Source: Faecimorpha stercoravium (GTDB lineage Bacteria; Bacillota; Clostridia; Lachnospirales; Bianqueaceae). From it: a stretch of 29,032 bases of DNA. The notes beneath the pieces were generated by a model, which did not search any database, was not told the origin of the DNA, and worked only from the letters and a program-made list of their open reading frames with translations. A program made the position numbers and the translations under genes. The stretch spans positions 1 through 29,032 of the forward strand of contig DVGT01000060.1 in NCBI GenBank assembly GCA_018712555.1, in the 5' to 3' direction. How positions within the stretch are numbered: position 1 is the stretch's first letter; each line of letters starts with the position of its first letter. Shown in pieces: positions 15,833-23,084 of the stretch.

Positions 15833-15919
15833 TGCAGTTAGTGGGACTCGAACCCACAAGTCGCTAAAATGGACACTAGATCCTTAGTCTAGCGCGTATA
15901 CCAATTCCGCCATAACTGC
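15833..15919 (-). tRNA. tRNA-Leu (anticodon AAG)
   Basis: An 87-nt class II tRNA on the minus strand. Acceptor GCAGTTA pairs with TAACTGC. The anticodon stem CTAGA/TCTAG holds loop CTAAGGA (anticodon at 15883-15885). A long variable arm follows, and the T-arm is GTGGGTTCGAGTCCCAC. The 3' CCA is not encoded. It has its own promoter and terminator. Confidence 0.96.
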
Positions 15920-15942
15920 ATGCCCAGCTTTGGACGCTCTCC

Positions 15943-15971
15943 ATTGTACTATAGAACCGTCGAAATGTCAA
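15943..15971 (-). promoter_or_regulatory. Promoter of tRNA-Leu
   Basis: On the minus strand, perfect TTGACA (15971-15966), a 17-bp spacer and TACAAT (15948-15943). It starts 26 nt after the second hairpin-repeat array begins to be read from the other side. Confidence 0.88.
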
Positions 15972-15996
15972 TAGCTTTCTTGTGATTTGCCCCGGA

Positions 15997-16178
15997 TTTC
16001 TCATTAGTCCGAGGGGAGATGTAACAATTTCCCGGGGAGACTAATGAGAAAACCCCGTGATTTCTCATTAATCCGAGGGGCGATGTAACAATTTCCCGGG
16101 GAGACTAATGAGAAAAGCCCGTGATTTCTCATTAGTCCGAGGGGAGATGTAACAATTTCCTGGGGAGAGTAATGAGAA
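15997..16178. repeat. Array 2: three 64-bp units with long inverted arms
   Basis: Units start at 15997, 16061 and 16125, again an exact 64-bp period and the same arms as array 1 (TTTCTCATTAGTC and GACTAATGAGAAA). Unit 2 has one arm mismatch (ATTAATC), and unit 3 has a GAGTAATGAGAA right arm. The centres read GAGGGG(A/C)GATGTAACAATTT with CCCGGGGA and differ consistently from array 1, so the units within each array are closest to each other. The array ends directly at the stop codon of the minus-strand nuclease-like gene. Confidence 0.93.
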
Positions 16179-16952
16179 TCAGGTGTCTTGAGATTTCTCA
16201 CTGGCTTTTTCCCGGCGTTGCCGGATTCGCCGCTGATCCCGTTCCGCAATCGCATCCCAGTCTTTTCCGATGATACCCCATTGACGGAAGATACGATCAA
16301 TCGCCTGCATATCGATCGCGCCATGATCCTCAGAAGTACAGATCAGATTAAACCCTTCGATAATCCCGTAATTGCGGTAGATGACGAGTTTGGCATTTTG
16401 GTTGATTTGATAGGAGGGATCCTCCATGAGTCCAAAATGTTCCAGATAGATGACGGCGCCATGAACATACAGGGTGAAATCAGGATAATAAGTCGATCGT
16501 CCCAGACGCAGGGGCTGTTCATACTGGTAGGGAATATGTAGCAGATACAGATAGTCCGCCAGGAGGACCTCAGACTTAGAGGCCACGTATTCTCCGCGCA
16601 GGGTGTGATGACGATACTGATCGCCGTGGTACTTCCTCGATGCCAACATGTGTTCCTCTTCATCACGCCGCATTTGTGCCAGGGTACGCTGCACTTCCTC
16701 AGGGCAGGTCTTGAAGTGGGCCTGGATGTCTTTCAATTCTTTTTCTAGCAGAATCTTTTGTCGGAAAACTTTTTCTGCAGCAGGCAGATCTCGCTGACGA
16801 ATGTAGATCTGGACCTGCCGCTTCTGTTCCTTGCAGTAGTATTGCCAGCAAGCGTTACGCGGGCCGTGATAGACAAGGCGTCCTTTGGGAAGGGCTTTCA
16901 GTTCTTGAATCAGTTGATTTTGACGTTGGATCATTTTCAAAATATCCATCAT
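16179..16952 (-). CDS. PD-(D/E)XK nuclease-like protein, orphan
   Basis: 257 residues. The N-terminal half is basic and helical, with a probable coiled coil at about residues 50-110. The C-terminal half looks like a restriction-endonuclease-type fold: Glu128 in SKSEVLLADYL, Asp158 in YYPDFTL, and Glu171 in VIYLEHFG, matching the E...PD...(D/E)XK order with His replacing the usual Lys. A basic tail follows. Start ATG 16952 sits 5 nt after GGAGG; further upstream reading would use TTG in the ribosome site. No methylase, helicase or other defence gene is adjacent. Its role is unknown; catalytic competence is not certain. Confidence 0.75.
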   Translation of the reverse strand: MMDILKMIQRQNQLIQELKALPKGRLVYHGPRNACWQYYCKEQKRQVQIYIRQRDLPAAEKVFRQKILLEKELKDIQAHFKTCPEEVQRTLAQMRRDEEEHMLASRKYHGDQYRHHTLRGEYVASKSEVLLADYLYLLHIPYQYEQPLRLGRSTYYPDFTLYVHGAVIYLEHFGLMEDPSYQINQNAKLVIYRNYGIIEGFNLICTSEDHGAIDMQAIDRIFRQWGIIGKDWDAIAERDQRRIRQRREKASEKSQDT

Positions 16953-17033
16953 TATCACCTCCAACCTATATAGTCGCTCTTTTGGTGGCTAATGGCTGGA
17001 AATTTGACGAAAAATTAAAAAATTTACAATTGA

Positions 17034-17062
17034 TTGTGCTTTTGTGGAAGCTGTGCTATCAT
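17034..17062 (+). promoter_or_regulatory. Promoter of the dipeptidase gene
   Basis: TTGTGC (17034-17039), a 17-bp spacer ending in TGC (extended -10) and TATCAT (17057-17062). The start codon is 36 nt downstream. An AATTTACAATTGATT segment just before it resembles the repeat at 1-34 over 14 bases. Confidence 0.55.
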
Positions 17063-17098
17063 TAAGAGCGAAGTTAGAATTGGAAGGACGGGATCAGG

Positions 17099-18082
17099 AT
17101 GAGAGTGGCTGACATGCATTGCGATACCTTGAGCGTGCTATTGAAACAAGAGAGGGAAGGGCAGGAAATCTCGCTCAGAGAGAACGAGGGGATGGTGAGC
17201 CTTGAGAAAATGCGCCGAGGAGAATATGGACTGCAGACCTTTGCGGCCTTTATCTATGCGCCGGATACCGAGAATGCGCTGGAAGAAGCGCTGATGCAGA
17301 TCGATCTGTTCGAGAGGCAGATGGAGGCCAATCAGGACTGGATCCGCCCTGTGCGTTCCTATGAAGAGATTCTGCAGAATTGGGAAGCGGGCTATATGTG
17401 CGGACTTCTTTCGGTAGAAGAAGGGGGCGCCTGCAAAGGGAAGCCCGCGTTTCTGCGCACGCTGTACAGGCTGGGGGTGCGGATGATGACACTGACCTGG
17501 AACTTTGAGAATGAGCTGGCCTATCCGAACCGGAGCCAGAAGGATCATCCCCATGGTGTCGTGCCGGAAGGAGAGCATGGATTGAAGGAGAAGGGGATCG
17601 AGATCCTGGAGGAAATGGAACGGATCGGCATGATTGTGGATGTATCGCATCTGTCGGACCGAGGATTCTGGGATGTGTATGAGCATACGAAAAAACCTTT
17701 TATCGCCAGTCATTCCAATGCCAGAGCAGTATGTCCGCATCCGCGGAACCTCACGGATGAGATGATCCGCGCATTAGCGGAACGCGGCGGTATCACAGGA
17801 ATCAATTATTGCGCCGCCTTCTTGGATGAGGACGGGACGGGGGCGCATCCAGGCACGTTGGAGGAGATGTCGAGACATGTACGGTATCTGATGAAAGTAG
17901 GCGGAGAGGATCTTGTGGGGCTCGGGTCAGACTATGACGGCATCAGCAAGGCTCCGGAATGGGGCGGCTGTGACGGCATACAGAAACTGGCAGAACGACT
18001 CCGAAGGGATGGTCTTTCTGCCAGCCAGATTGAAAAAGTTTTCTATAAAAATGTGATGCGCGTCTTTCGGGAGCTTTTGTGA
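17099..18082 (+). CDS. Membrane-dipeptidase-type M19 peptidase
   Basis: Zinc dipeptidase of the renal-dipeptidase/M19 family, hydrolysing dipeptides in the cytoplasm here (no signal peptide or anchor). The metal ligand set is visible: HCD at His7 and Asp9, Glu107/108 in LLSVEEGG, His184 in VDVSHLS and His205 in FIASHSNARAV, with the conserved GLGSDYDG near the end. 327 residues is the usual bacterial length. GGAAGGA lies 10 nt before ATG 17099. Its stop codon touches the stop of upp on the opposite strand. Confidence 0.95.
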   Translation: MRVADMHCDTLSVLLKQEREGQEISLRENEGMVSLEKMRRGEYGLQTFAAFIYAPDTENALEEALMQIDLFERQMEANQDWIRPVRSYEEILQNWEAGYMCGLLSVEEGGACKGKPAFLRTLYRLGVRMMTLTWNFENELAYPNRSQKDHPHGVVPEGEHGLKEKGIEILEEMERIGMIVDVSHLSDRGFWDVYEHTKKPFIASHSNARAVCPHPRNLTDEMIRALAERGGITGINYCAAFLDEDGTGAHPGTLEEMSRHVRYLMKVGGEDLVGLGSDYDGISKAPEWGGCDGIQKLAERLRRDGLSASQIEKVFYKNVMRVFRELL

Positions 18083-18712
18083 TTATTTGGTGCCGAAGAG
18101 GCGGTCACCGGCATCTCCCAGACCCGGTGTGATATAGCCATGCTCATTCAGTTTCGGATCATATCCGACGCAGTAGACAGAGATATCCGGATGGACAGCT
18201 TCCAGGGCCTTAATACCAGGTTCAGCGACGACAAGACTCATGACCTTGATATCGTGGATTCCTTCTTCCTTCAGCATGGAGACCGCGGCAATGAGAGAAC
18301 CGCCGGTAGCCAGCATCGGTTCTGTCACGATGACAGTACGTTTATCTATATCCTTGGGCAGCTTGAAATAGTATTTCACGGGCTCCAATGTTTCTTCATT
18401 GCGGTACAGTCCGATATGTCCTACCTTTGCGTTGGGGATGACATCCAGCACGCCGTCCACCATGCCCAGGCCGGCGCGTAAGATCGGCACAATGGCGACC
18501 TTTTTGCCTGCAAGCACCATGGACGTGGTTTTGCAGAGCGGAGTCTCAATCTCTATCGGCGTCAGCGGGAAATCCCGGGTGATCTCATAGGTCATGAGCA
18601 TGGCAATCTCCCGGGTAAGCTGGCGAAAATCCCGAGAACCGGTTTCCTGATTGCGCAGCCAAGTCAGCTTATGCTGCAATAGGGGATGATCTAAAATGTG
18701 TAATATGGACAT
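18083..18712 (-). CDS. upp: Uracil phosphoribosyltransferase
   Basis: Converts uracil and PRPP to UMP in pyrimidine salvage. Hallmarks are the PRPP loop VTEPMLATGGSLIAA, ILRAGLGMVDG, and the uracil-binding YITPGLGDAGDRLFGT at the C-terminus. 209 residues is exactly typical. I chose the ATG at 18712, preceded by AGGAGG; the open frame extends 58 codons further but that part overlaps the promoter. It runs convergently into the dipeptidase gene with no gap and no obvious terminator between them. Confidence 0.97.
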   Translation of the reverse strand: MSILHILDHPLLQHKLTWLRNQETGSRDFRQLTREIAMLMTYEITRDFPLTPIEIETPLCKTTSMVLAGKKVAIVPILRAGLGMVDGVLDVIPNAKVGHIGLYRNEETLEPVKYYFKLPKDIDKRTVIVTEPMLATGGSLIAAVSMLKEEGIHDIKVMSLVVAEPGIKALEAVHPDISVYCVGYDPKLNEHGYITPGLGDAGDRLFGTK

Positions 18713-18740
18713 GAGAATACCTCCTGATCTATTTTTTCCT

Positions 18741-18769
18741 ATCATACTCCCTTTGAAGGATGGTGTCAA
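18741..18769 (-). promoter_or_regulatory. Promoter of upp
   Basis: On the minus strand, perfect TTGACA (18769-18764), a 17-bp spacer and TATGAT (18746-18741). The -35 hexamer includes the TGA stop codon of the upstream AI-2E-family gene. Confidence 0.85.
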
Positions 18770-19821
18770 GAACGGAAACGGTCGGGAACCTTCCATAAAA
18801 AATCTTTTTCCGTCTGGAGCCTTCGCCAGATTTGGGCGATGGATCCCAGAACAGGGATCGAAAAAAGCATGCCCCAGACCCCCCACAGGATCCCCAGGGT
18901 ACTGACGCCTAAGAGGATCCAGAAGGGGGATAAGCCGAAGGGGGCGCCCAGGCGCGGTGTCAGATACAGATTATCCCAGACTTGAGCACCCAGCGATATG
19001 GCGAGCACCAGAAGCATCTGCGGCAGTCCCTGCAGCAGTGCTAACAGCAGACACAAGCCGATTCCCAGAAAGGGGCCGACGAGAGGAATGAGATTGGTCA
19101 GTCCGATGATGACGCCGAAGAGCAGAGGAGAGGGCAGATCCATTCGCAGGATCCAGGACAGACAAAAGAGAAGAAGGCTGACGGCGGCCATGAGTAATAG
19201 GCTGATCTGGCACCGTCCCCGCAGATAGGCAGAGAGACACTGATCCAGAATATCCAACAGGTTCAGGAGAAGGGCGGCTGCTTTCTGCGGCAGGAGACGC
19301 AGGATATAGCGGGCTATGCTGCAGCCAAGATCCCGGGACTCTTTCAGAGCATAGTAGGCGATACAGAAAGCCATGAAGAGGTTGCCGACCCATTGGATGA
19401 CCGAGGTGGATAAGCGCAGCAGAGGGGTGAGTAAGTTGCCCAGCAGTTGGGGTAGGCGTCCCAGCCAGTCTTCGAGCGGCAGATAGGCAGCCAGTGTCTG
19501 CAGAAATGGGTGGCGAAGAAGAGCGGTCCAGTCGACGCGAAGAAGACGGGAGAAGGCGTCCGATAGACGAGGCAGCAGCAGAAACAGAAAGAAAAGCAGA
19601 ATGCCAACTAAGGACAGAAAAATCAAAAGTATACAAATTGAGCGAGGAAGGGAAGAAAACTCTTGTAGGTTATTGACGAAGGGTTGAAGAAGGTATATAA
19701 TACAGATAGTCATTGCAAGCGGACTCAGCGCGTCGAGCAGCCAGGATAAGGATCCCGTGCCCAATAGTATACAGAGAGTCCATAGGGCCAGGCAGAGGAT
19801 GCCGGATTTCAGAAGCTGCAT
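18766..19821 (-). CDS. AI-2E family transporter (permease)
   Basis: 351-residue polytopic membrane protein of the AI-2E/TqsA/YdbI-type family. Hydrophobic helices occupy about residues 5-25, 30-48, 60-80, 145-165 and several more to the C-terminus. The conserved end includes GVIIGLTNLIPLVGPFLG and the WDNLYLTPRLGAPFGLSPFWILLG segment. Members export varied solutes, and few have a proven substrate. I start at ATG 19821, which has AAGGAG upstream; the frame runs far past it but only antisense to pgi. Gene order suggests it is divergent from pgi, with only 57 nt between the start codons. Confidence 0.92.
   Translation of the reverse strand: MQLLKSGILCLALWTLCILLGTGSLSWLLDALSPLAMTICIIYLLQPFVNNLQEFSSLPRSICILLIFLSLVGILLFFLFLLLPRLSDAFSRLLRVDWTALLRHPFLQTLAAYLPLEDWLGRLPQLLGNLLTPLLRLSTSVIQWVGNLFMAFCIAYYALKESRDLGCSIARYILRLLPQKAAALLLNLLDILDQCLSAYLRGRCQISLLLMAAVSLLLFCLSWILRMDLPSPLLFGVIIGLTNLIPLVGPFLGIGLCLLLALLQGLPQMLLVLAISLGAQVWDNLYLTPRLGAPFGLSPFWILLGVSTLGILWGVWGMLFSIPVLGSIAQIWRRLQTEKDFLWKVPDRFRS
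19673..19701 (+). promoter_or_regulatory. Probable pgi promoter inside the AI-2E gene
   Basis: TTGACG (19673-19678), a 17-bp spacer and perfect TATAAT (19696-19701). It faces pgi, 177 nt upstream of its start, and lies in the 5' coding part of the opposite-strand AI-2E-family gene. The pgi leader would then be antisense to the first 110 or so bases of that gene. Confidence 0.65.
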
Positions 19822-19878
19822 GAGGGTCACTCCTTTGCGGATGGGTTTGTATGCAAGTATTCTAGGAGGGTGATTCCA

Positions 19879-21315
19879 ATGGACAGGTATTTGCAGGAAG
19901 ATTTCAAAAAGTCGATGAAGATTCGTCTGAACTTTAACAACATGATGAAGAAGTTCGTAGGCGAAGAGGGCCTTGATGAGGCAGATCTGGAGAAGCTGGC
20001 CGGTAAGATCGACGCTATGGAGAAAGCCATGGTGGAGAAGCGTAAGAATGGCGGGATGGATTGGAGAGATCTGCCGTACAATCAGGATGATGTGGTGGAA
20101 GATATCATCCAATATGCGGAGTCGGTGAAGGACGAGTTTGAGGCGTTTGTAGTGCTGGGAATCGGCGGCAGCGCGCTGGGGCCCATCGCATTGCAGCAGG
20201 CGGTGAATCATCCGTTTTATAATGAGCTGCCCAGGGAGAAGCGCGGCGGCTGGCCTAAGTTTTATGTGGCAGATAACGTAGATCCGGAGCGATTGGTGTA
20301 TCTGTTTGATATCATCGATCCCGCGAAGAGCCTGTTCAATGTCGTGTCCAAGTCTGGCGGCACCTCGGAGACCATGAGTCAGTTCATGATCATTAAAGAG
20401 ATGCTGGAGGAGAAGCTGGGCAAGGAGGAAGCGGCCAAGCATATCGTATGCACGACGGATGCGGTGAAGGGCAACCTTCGTCCGATCTGTGAACAGGAAG
20501 GCTATAAGAGTTTCGTCATCCCTGCAGGCGTAGGTGGCCGTTTCTCGGAGCTGACTCCGGTAGGCTTGCTGCCGGCGGCGATGACGGGGATCGATATCAA
20601 AGAACTGCTGGCGGGCGCGGCCTATATGGATACGCTGTGTCAGGAGGAGGATACGTACCGCAACATCGGTTATATGTATGGCATCCTGAGTTACGCGGCC
20701 ATGCAGAAGGGCAAGAACATTCAGGTAATGATGCCCTACGCGGATTCGCTGAAGTACATGTCGGATTGGTTTGCACAGCTTTGGGCGGAGTCTCTGGGCA
20801 AGAAGTTCGATCTGGACGGCAATGTGGTTCATGTGGGACAGACGCCGGTGAAGTCACTGGGTGTGACCGATCAGCATTCTCAGGTACAATTGTATGCAGA
20901 GGGCCCGTTCGATAAGATGATTGTTTTCCTGGGCGTGGATCGTTATAAAGAAACGATCACGATTCCCAAGACCTATCAGGATGTGCCGTCTCTGGGCTTC
21001 CTGGGCGGAGCCACGCAGAATCAGCTGATCCAGACGGAGCAGATGGCTACAGAATATGCTCTTCTGAAGGCGGGCAAGATGAACATGACGCTGACGCTGC
21101 CAGAGGTGAATGCCTTCACGGTGGGCGAGTTGATGTATCTGTTTGAGGTAGCTACCGCAGTAGGCGGCGAGCTGCTGCATATCAATGCGTTTGACCAACC
21201 CGGCGTGGAAGGCGGCAAGAACGCCACGTACGCCATGTTTGGAAGACCTGGATATGAGAAGGTGAAGGAAGAGCTGGATAGTCGTCCGCAGCCGGAAGCA
21301 AAATATATGATCTGA
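19879..21315 (+). CDS. pgi: Glucose-6-phosphate isomerase
   Basis: Interconverts glucose-6-phosphate and fructose-6-phosphate in glycolysis. The sugar-phosphate-binding motifs are clear: GIGGSALGP, SKSGGTSETMSQF and GGRFSELTPVGLLPAA, with a later HINAFDQPGVEGGK segment of the active site. 478 residues is within the range of bacterial forms. AGGAGGG lies 8 nt before ATG 19879; the GTG at 19870 overlaps that ribosome site. It is followed by a strong hairpin, then by the aminoglycoside-modifying cluster. Confidence 0.97.
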   Translation: MDRYLQEDFKKSMKIRLNFNNMMKKFVGEEGLDEADLEKLAGKIDAMEKAMVEKRKNGGMDWRDLPYNQDDVVEDIIQYAESVKDEFEAFVVLGIGGSALGPIALQQAVNHPFYNELPREKRGGWPKFYVADNVDPERLVYLFDIIDPAKSLFNVVSKSGGTSETMSQFMIIKEMLEEKLGKEEAAKHIVCTTDAVKGNLRPICEQEGYKSFVIPAGVGGRFSELTPVGLLPAAMTGIDIKELLAGAAYMDTLCQEEDTYRNIGYMYGILSYAAMQKGKNIQVMMPYADSLKYMSDWFAQLWAESLGKKFDLDGNVVHVGQTPVKSLGVTDQHSQVQLYAEGPFDKMIVFLGVDRYKETITIPKTYQDVPSLGFLGGATQNQLIQTEQMATEYALLKAGKMNMTLTLPEVNAFTVGELMYLFEVATAVGGELLHINAFDQPGVEGGKNATYAMFGRPGYEKVKEELDSRPQPEAKYMI

Positions 21316-21326
21316 TAATGGCAGAA

Positions 21327-21357
21327 TAGTCGGCGGCCATGGCCGCCGGCTACTTTT
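21327..21357 (+). terminator. GC-rich terminator after pgi
   Basis: Stem CGGCGGCC/GGCCGCCG (21331-21338 and 21341-21348), extended by TAG/CTA, then TTTT. It ends only 16 nt before the next start codon, so the downstream genes need readthrough or an internal promoter. Confidence 0.75.
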
Positions 21358-21373
21358 GTGTCAAGGAGAAAAC

Positions 21374-22813
21374 ATGCGACTACAAAAAGAACACTGGGGC
21401 ATACGGCCACTTCGCGCGGAGGATGCCCCTTTGCTGTATGGATGGCTTACGGACCCGCGGATTCTGGAATACTATGAGGGGCGGGATGCCAGCGTGAGCG
21501 AGGCATGGATCCAGCGCCATTTCTATGAAGAAGAGGAAGCAGACATGGAGCGCCATATTCTGGAATATGACCAGGTGCCCATAGGATATATGCAGTGCTA
21601 CGTGGCGGATCGCGCGGAATACGAATACGAGGGAACAGAAGAGCGCATATACGCCATGGATCAGTGGATTGCACCGGAATATTGGAACCAGGGAAATGGC
21701 CGCCGGCTGATCAGTCTGGCGCTCGATACGCTGATAGAGGAGCGGGGCGCCCAGGTGGTTCTGTTGGATCCGCATGTGGATAATCCCCGGGCGATTCGCT
21801 GCTATGAACGCTGCGGATTCCGGGCCATAAAAAAGCTGCCATCCCATGAATGGCATGAGGGGCGTTATGTGGACTGTCTGCTCATGGCGTACCGTCCCGA
21901 TTGCTTCAAGCGGGAGATACAGGGGTGGACTGGCTGGGCCAAGGTATTTCAGGACCTTTCGGCATTCAGGCCGCTCATGGATCGCATTCTGGACAGGGAG
22001 AGGATCCGGCGGCCCGAAGAATACGACCATCTGACGCCGGGAACCAATGCGGTTTTCCGGGCAGGGGACAAGGTGATGAAGATCTTTGCCCCCATGGAGA
22101 GCGGCTTAGATACGCGTGTTGATGAGGAGACAGAAAGGCATTTGCTTGAGACATGGGCAGGGCGGATCCCGATTCCCCGGCTTCTGGGATGGGGAAGCAT
22201 CCGTGACCGTTATACGTTTCGCTATCTGATCCAGGAATATATCGAGGGAGAAGAAGCGGGAGAGGCGATTCGGTCCTGGAGCCAGCCGCAGAAGGCCGCT
22301 TTTGTGGAAGCGCTTCACCGTGTGCTTGCAAAGATCCATCAGCCGGACGGGGCGCTTCCGGCGATGGATTACGTGAAGAGGGCCATAGAGAGCCCGCGGA
22401 TTCGTCGGCTGCCCCAGCTGCTTCAGACGGATTTCAGACAGCGGCAGACGCGTATTGCGGAGTCTTATAGAGCGATGCCGACCGTGTTGGTGCATGGGGA
22501 TCTGACAGGAGAGAATGTGCTGGTGTGCGAGGATGGGAGCCTCTGTATCCTGGACTGGGCGGATGCCTGCTTGGCGGCAGAAACCTATGAATGGCCGCCG
22601 ATTGTATTTGAGCTGTTTCGCTGTGATGCAGAACTTACACGGTGCTTTTGCCGGGAGGATCCGAAAGAATTTACGCATAAACTGGTGGATGCGCTGGTAT
22701 TGCACGATTTTGGCGCGGATATCCTCCTGGAGTGGGAGGCGAGGCAGGGGATCCGCGTGGATTCACTGCAGGAACTAGAAGAGTGGTTAGAGAGGGAGTG
22801 TTTACATGGTTAG
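21374..22813 (+). CDS. Bifunctional GNAT acetyltransferase-aminoglycoside phosphotransferase fusion
   Basis: 479 residues in two domains. Residues 1-175 form a GNAT acetyltransferase closely resembling AAC(6')-I: WLTDPRILEYYEGRD, MDQWIAPEYW, the acetyl-CoA loop NQGNGR (105-110), and LDPHVDNPRAIRCYERCGFR. Residues 215-479 form an APH-fold kinase: Lys236 for ATP, His374-Gly-Asp376 with Asn381 (catalytic loop), and ILDWAD with Asp394 (metal). This is the same order and length as the clinical enzyme AAC(6')-Ie/APH(2'')-Ia, from which its APH half has diverged more. AAGGAG lies 5 nt before ATG 21374. Base composition is like its chromosomal neighbours. Aminoglycoside activity is inferred, not shown. 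Confidence 0.88.
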   Translation: MRLQKEHWGIRPLRAEDAPLLYGWLTDPRILEYYEGRDASVSEAWIQRHFYEEEEADMERHILEYDQVPIGYMQCYVADRAEYEYEGTEERIYAMDQWIAPEYWNQGNGRRLISLALDTLIEERGAQVVLLDPHVDNPRAIRCYERCGFRAIKKLPSHEWHEGRYVDCLLMAYRPDCFKREIQGWTGWAKVFQDLSAFRPLMDRILDRERIRRPEEYDHLTPGTNAVFRAGDKVMKIFAPMESGLDTRVDEETERHLLETWAGRIPIPRLLGWGSIRDRYTFRYLIQEYIEGEEAGEAIRSWSQPQKAAFVEALHRVLAKIHQPDGALPAMDYVKRAIESPRIRRLPQLLQTDFRQRQTRIAESYRAMPTVLVHGDLTGENVLVCEDGSLCILDWADACLAAETYEWPPIVFELFRCDAELTRCFCREDPKEFTHKLVDALVLHDFGADILLEWEARQGIRVDSLQELEEWLERECLHG

Positions 22814-23084
22814 AGTCTGGGCCAAGAAGATGAGAAAAAGCCATATATTAGAAGACTATGTGGCGCAGAACGACCGGACGGAAGAAGATTTTTATACGCG
22901 ATTAGAAGATAGTATGGAGGAAATCTGCCATACGATGGATCTTCCGAAACCCATCTGGTTGGATTCCAACTATGATGAGCTGAATCGATTCCGAAAGACG
23001 AGTTTTCGGCAGGATCATTTTATAGAACAGATCGCGTTCGATTATCTGGAAATTGAGATTATAGAAATGGATGATGATGAGTAG
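22806..23084 (+). CDS. Small acidic hypothetical protein between two acetyltransferase genes
   Basis: 92 residues, no recognised domain. It opens MVRVWAK and ends with the acidic IEIIEMDDDE; the middle has a PIWLDSNYDELNRF segment. No signal or membrane segment. Its start overlaps the end of the GNAT-APH gene by 8 bases, and its end overlaps the AAC(3)-like gene by 14 bases, so the three are translationally coupled. I recall similar small proteins from Lachnospiraceae genomes but know of no function. The uninterrupted frame and the tight overlaps support a real gene. Confidence 0.8.
   Translation: MVRVWAKKMRKSHILEDYVAQNDRTEEDFYTRLEDSMEEICHTMDLPKPIWLDSNYDELNRFRKTSFRQDHFIEQIAFDYLEIEIIEMDDDE

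Noticed and set aside
18766..20832. 688-codon reading of the AI-2E-family gene
   Set aside because: Everything before ATG 19821 is antisense to pgi; the AAGGAG site and family start lie at 19821.
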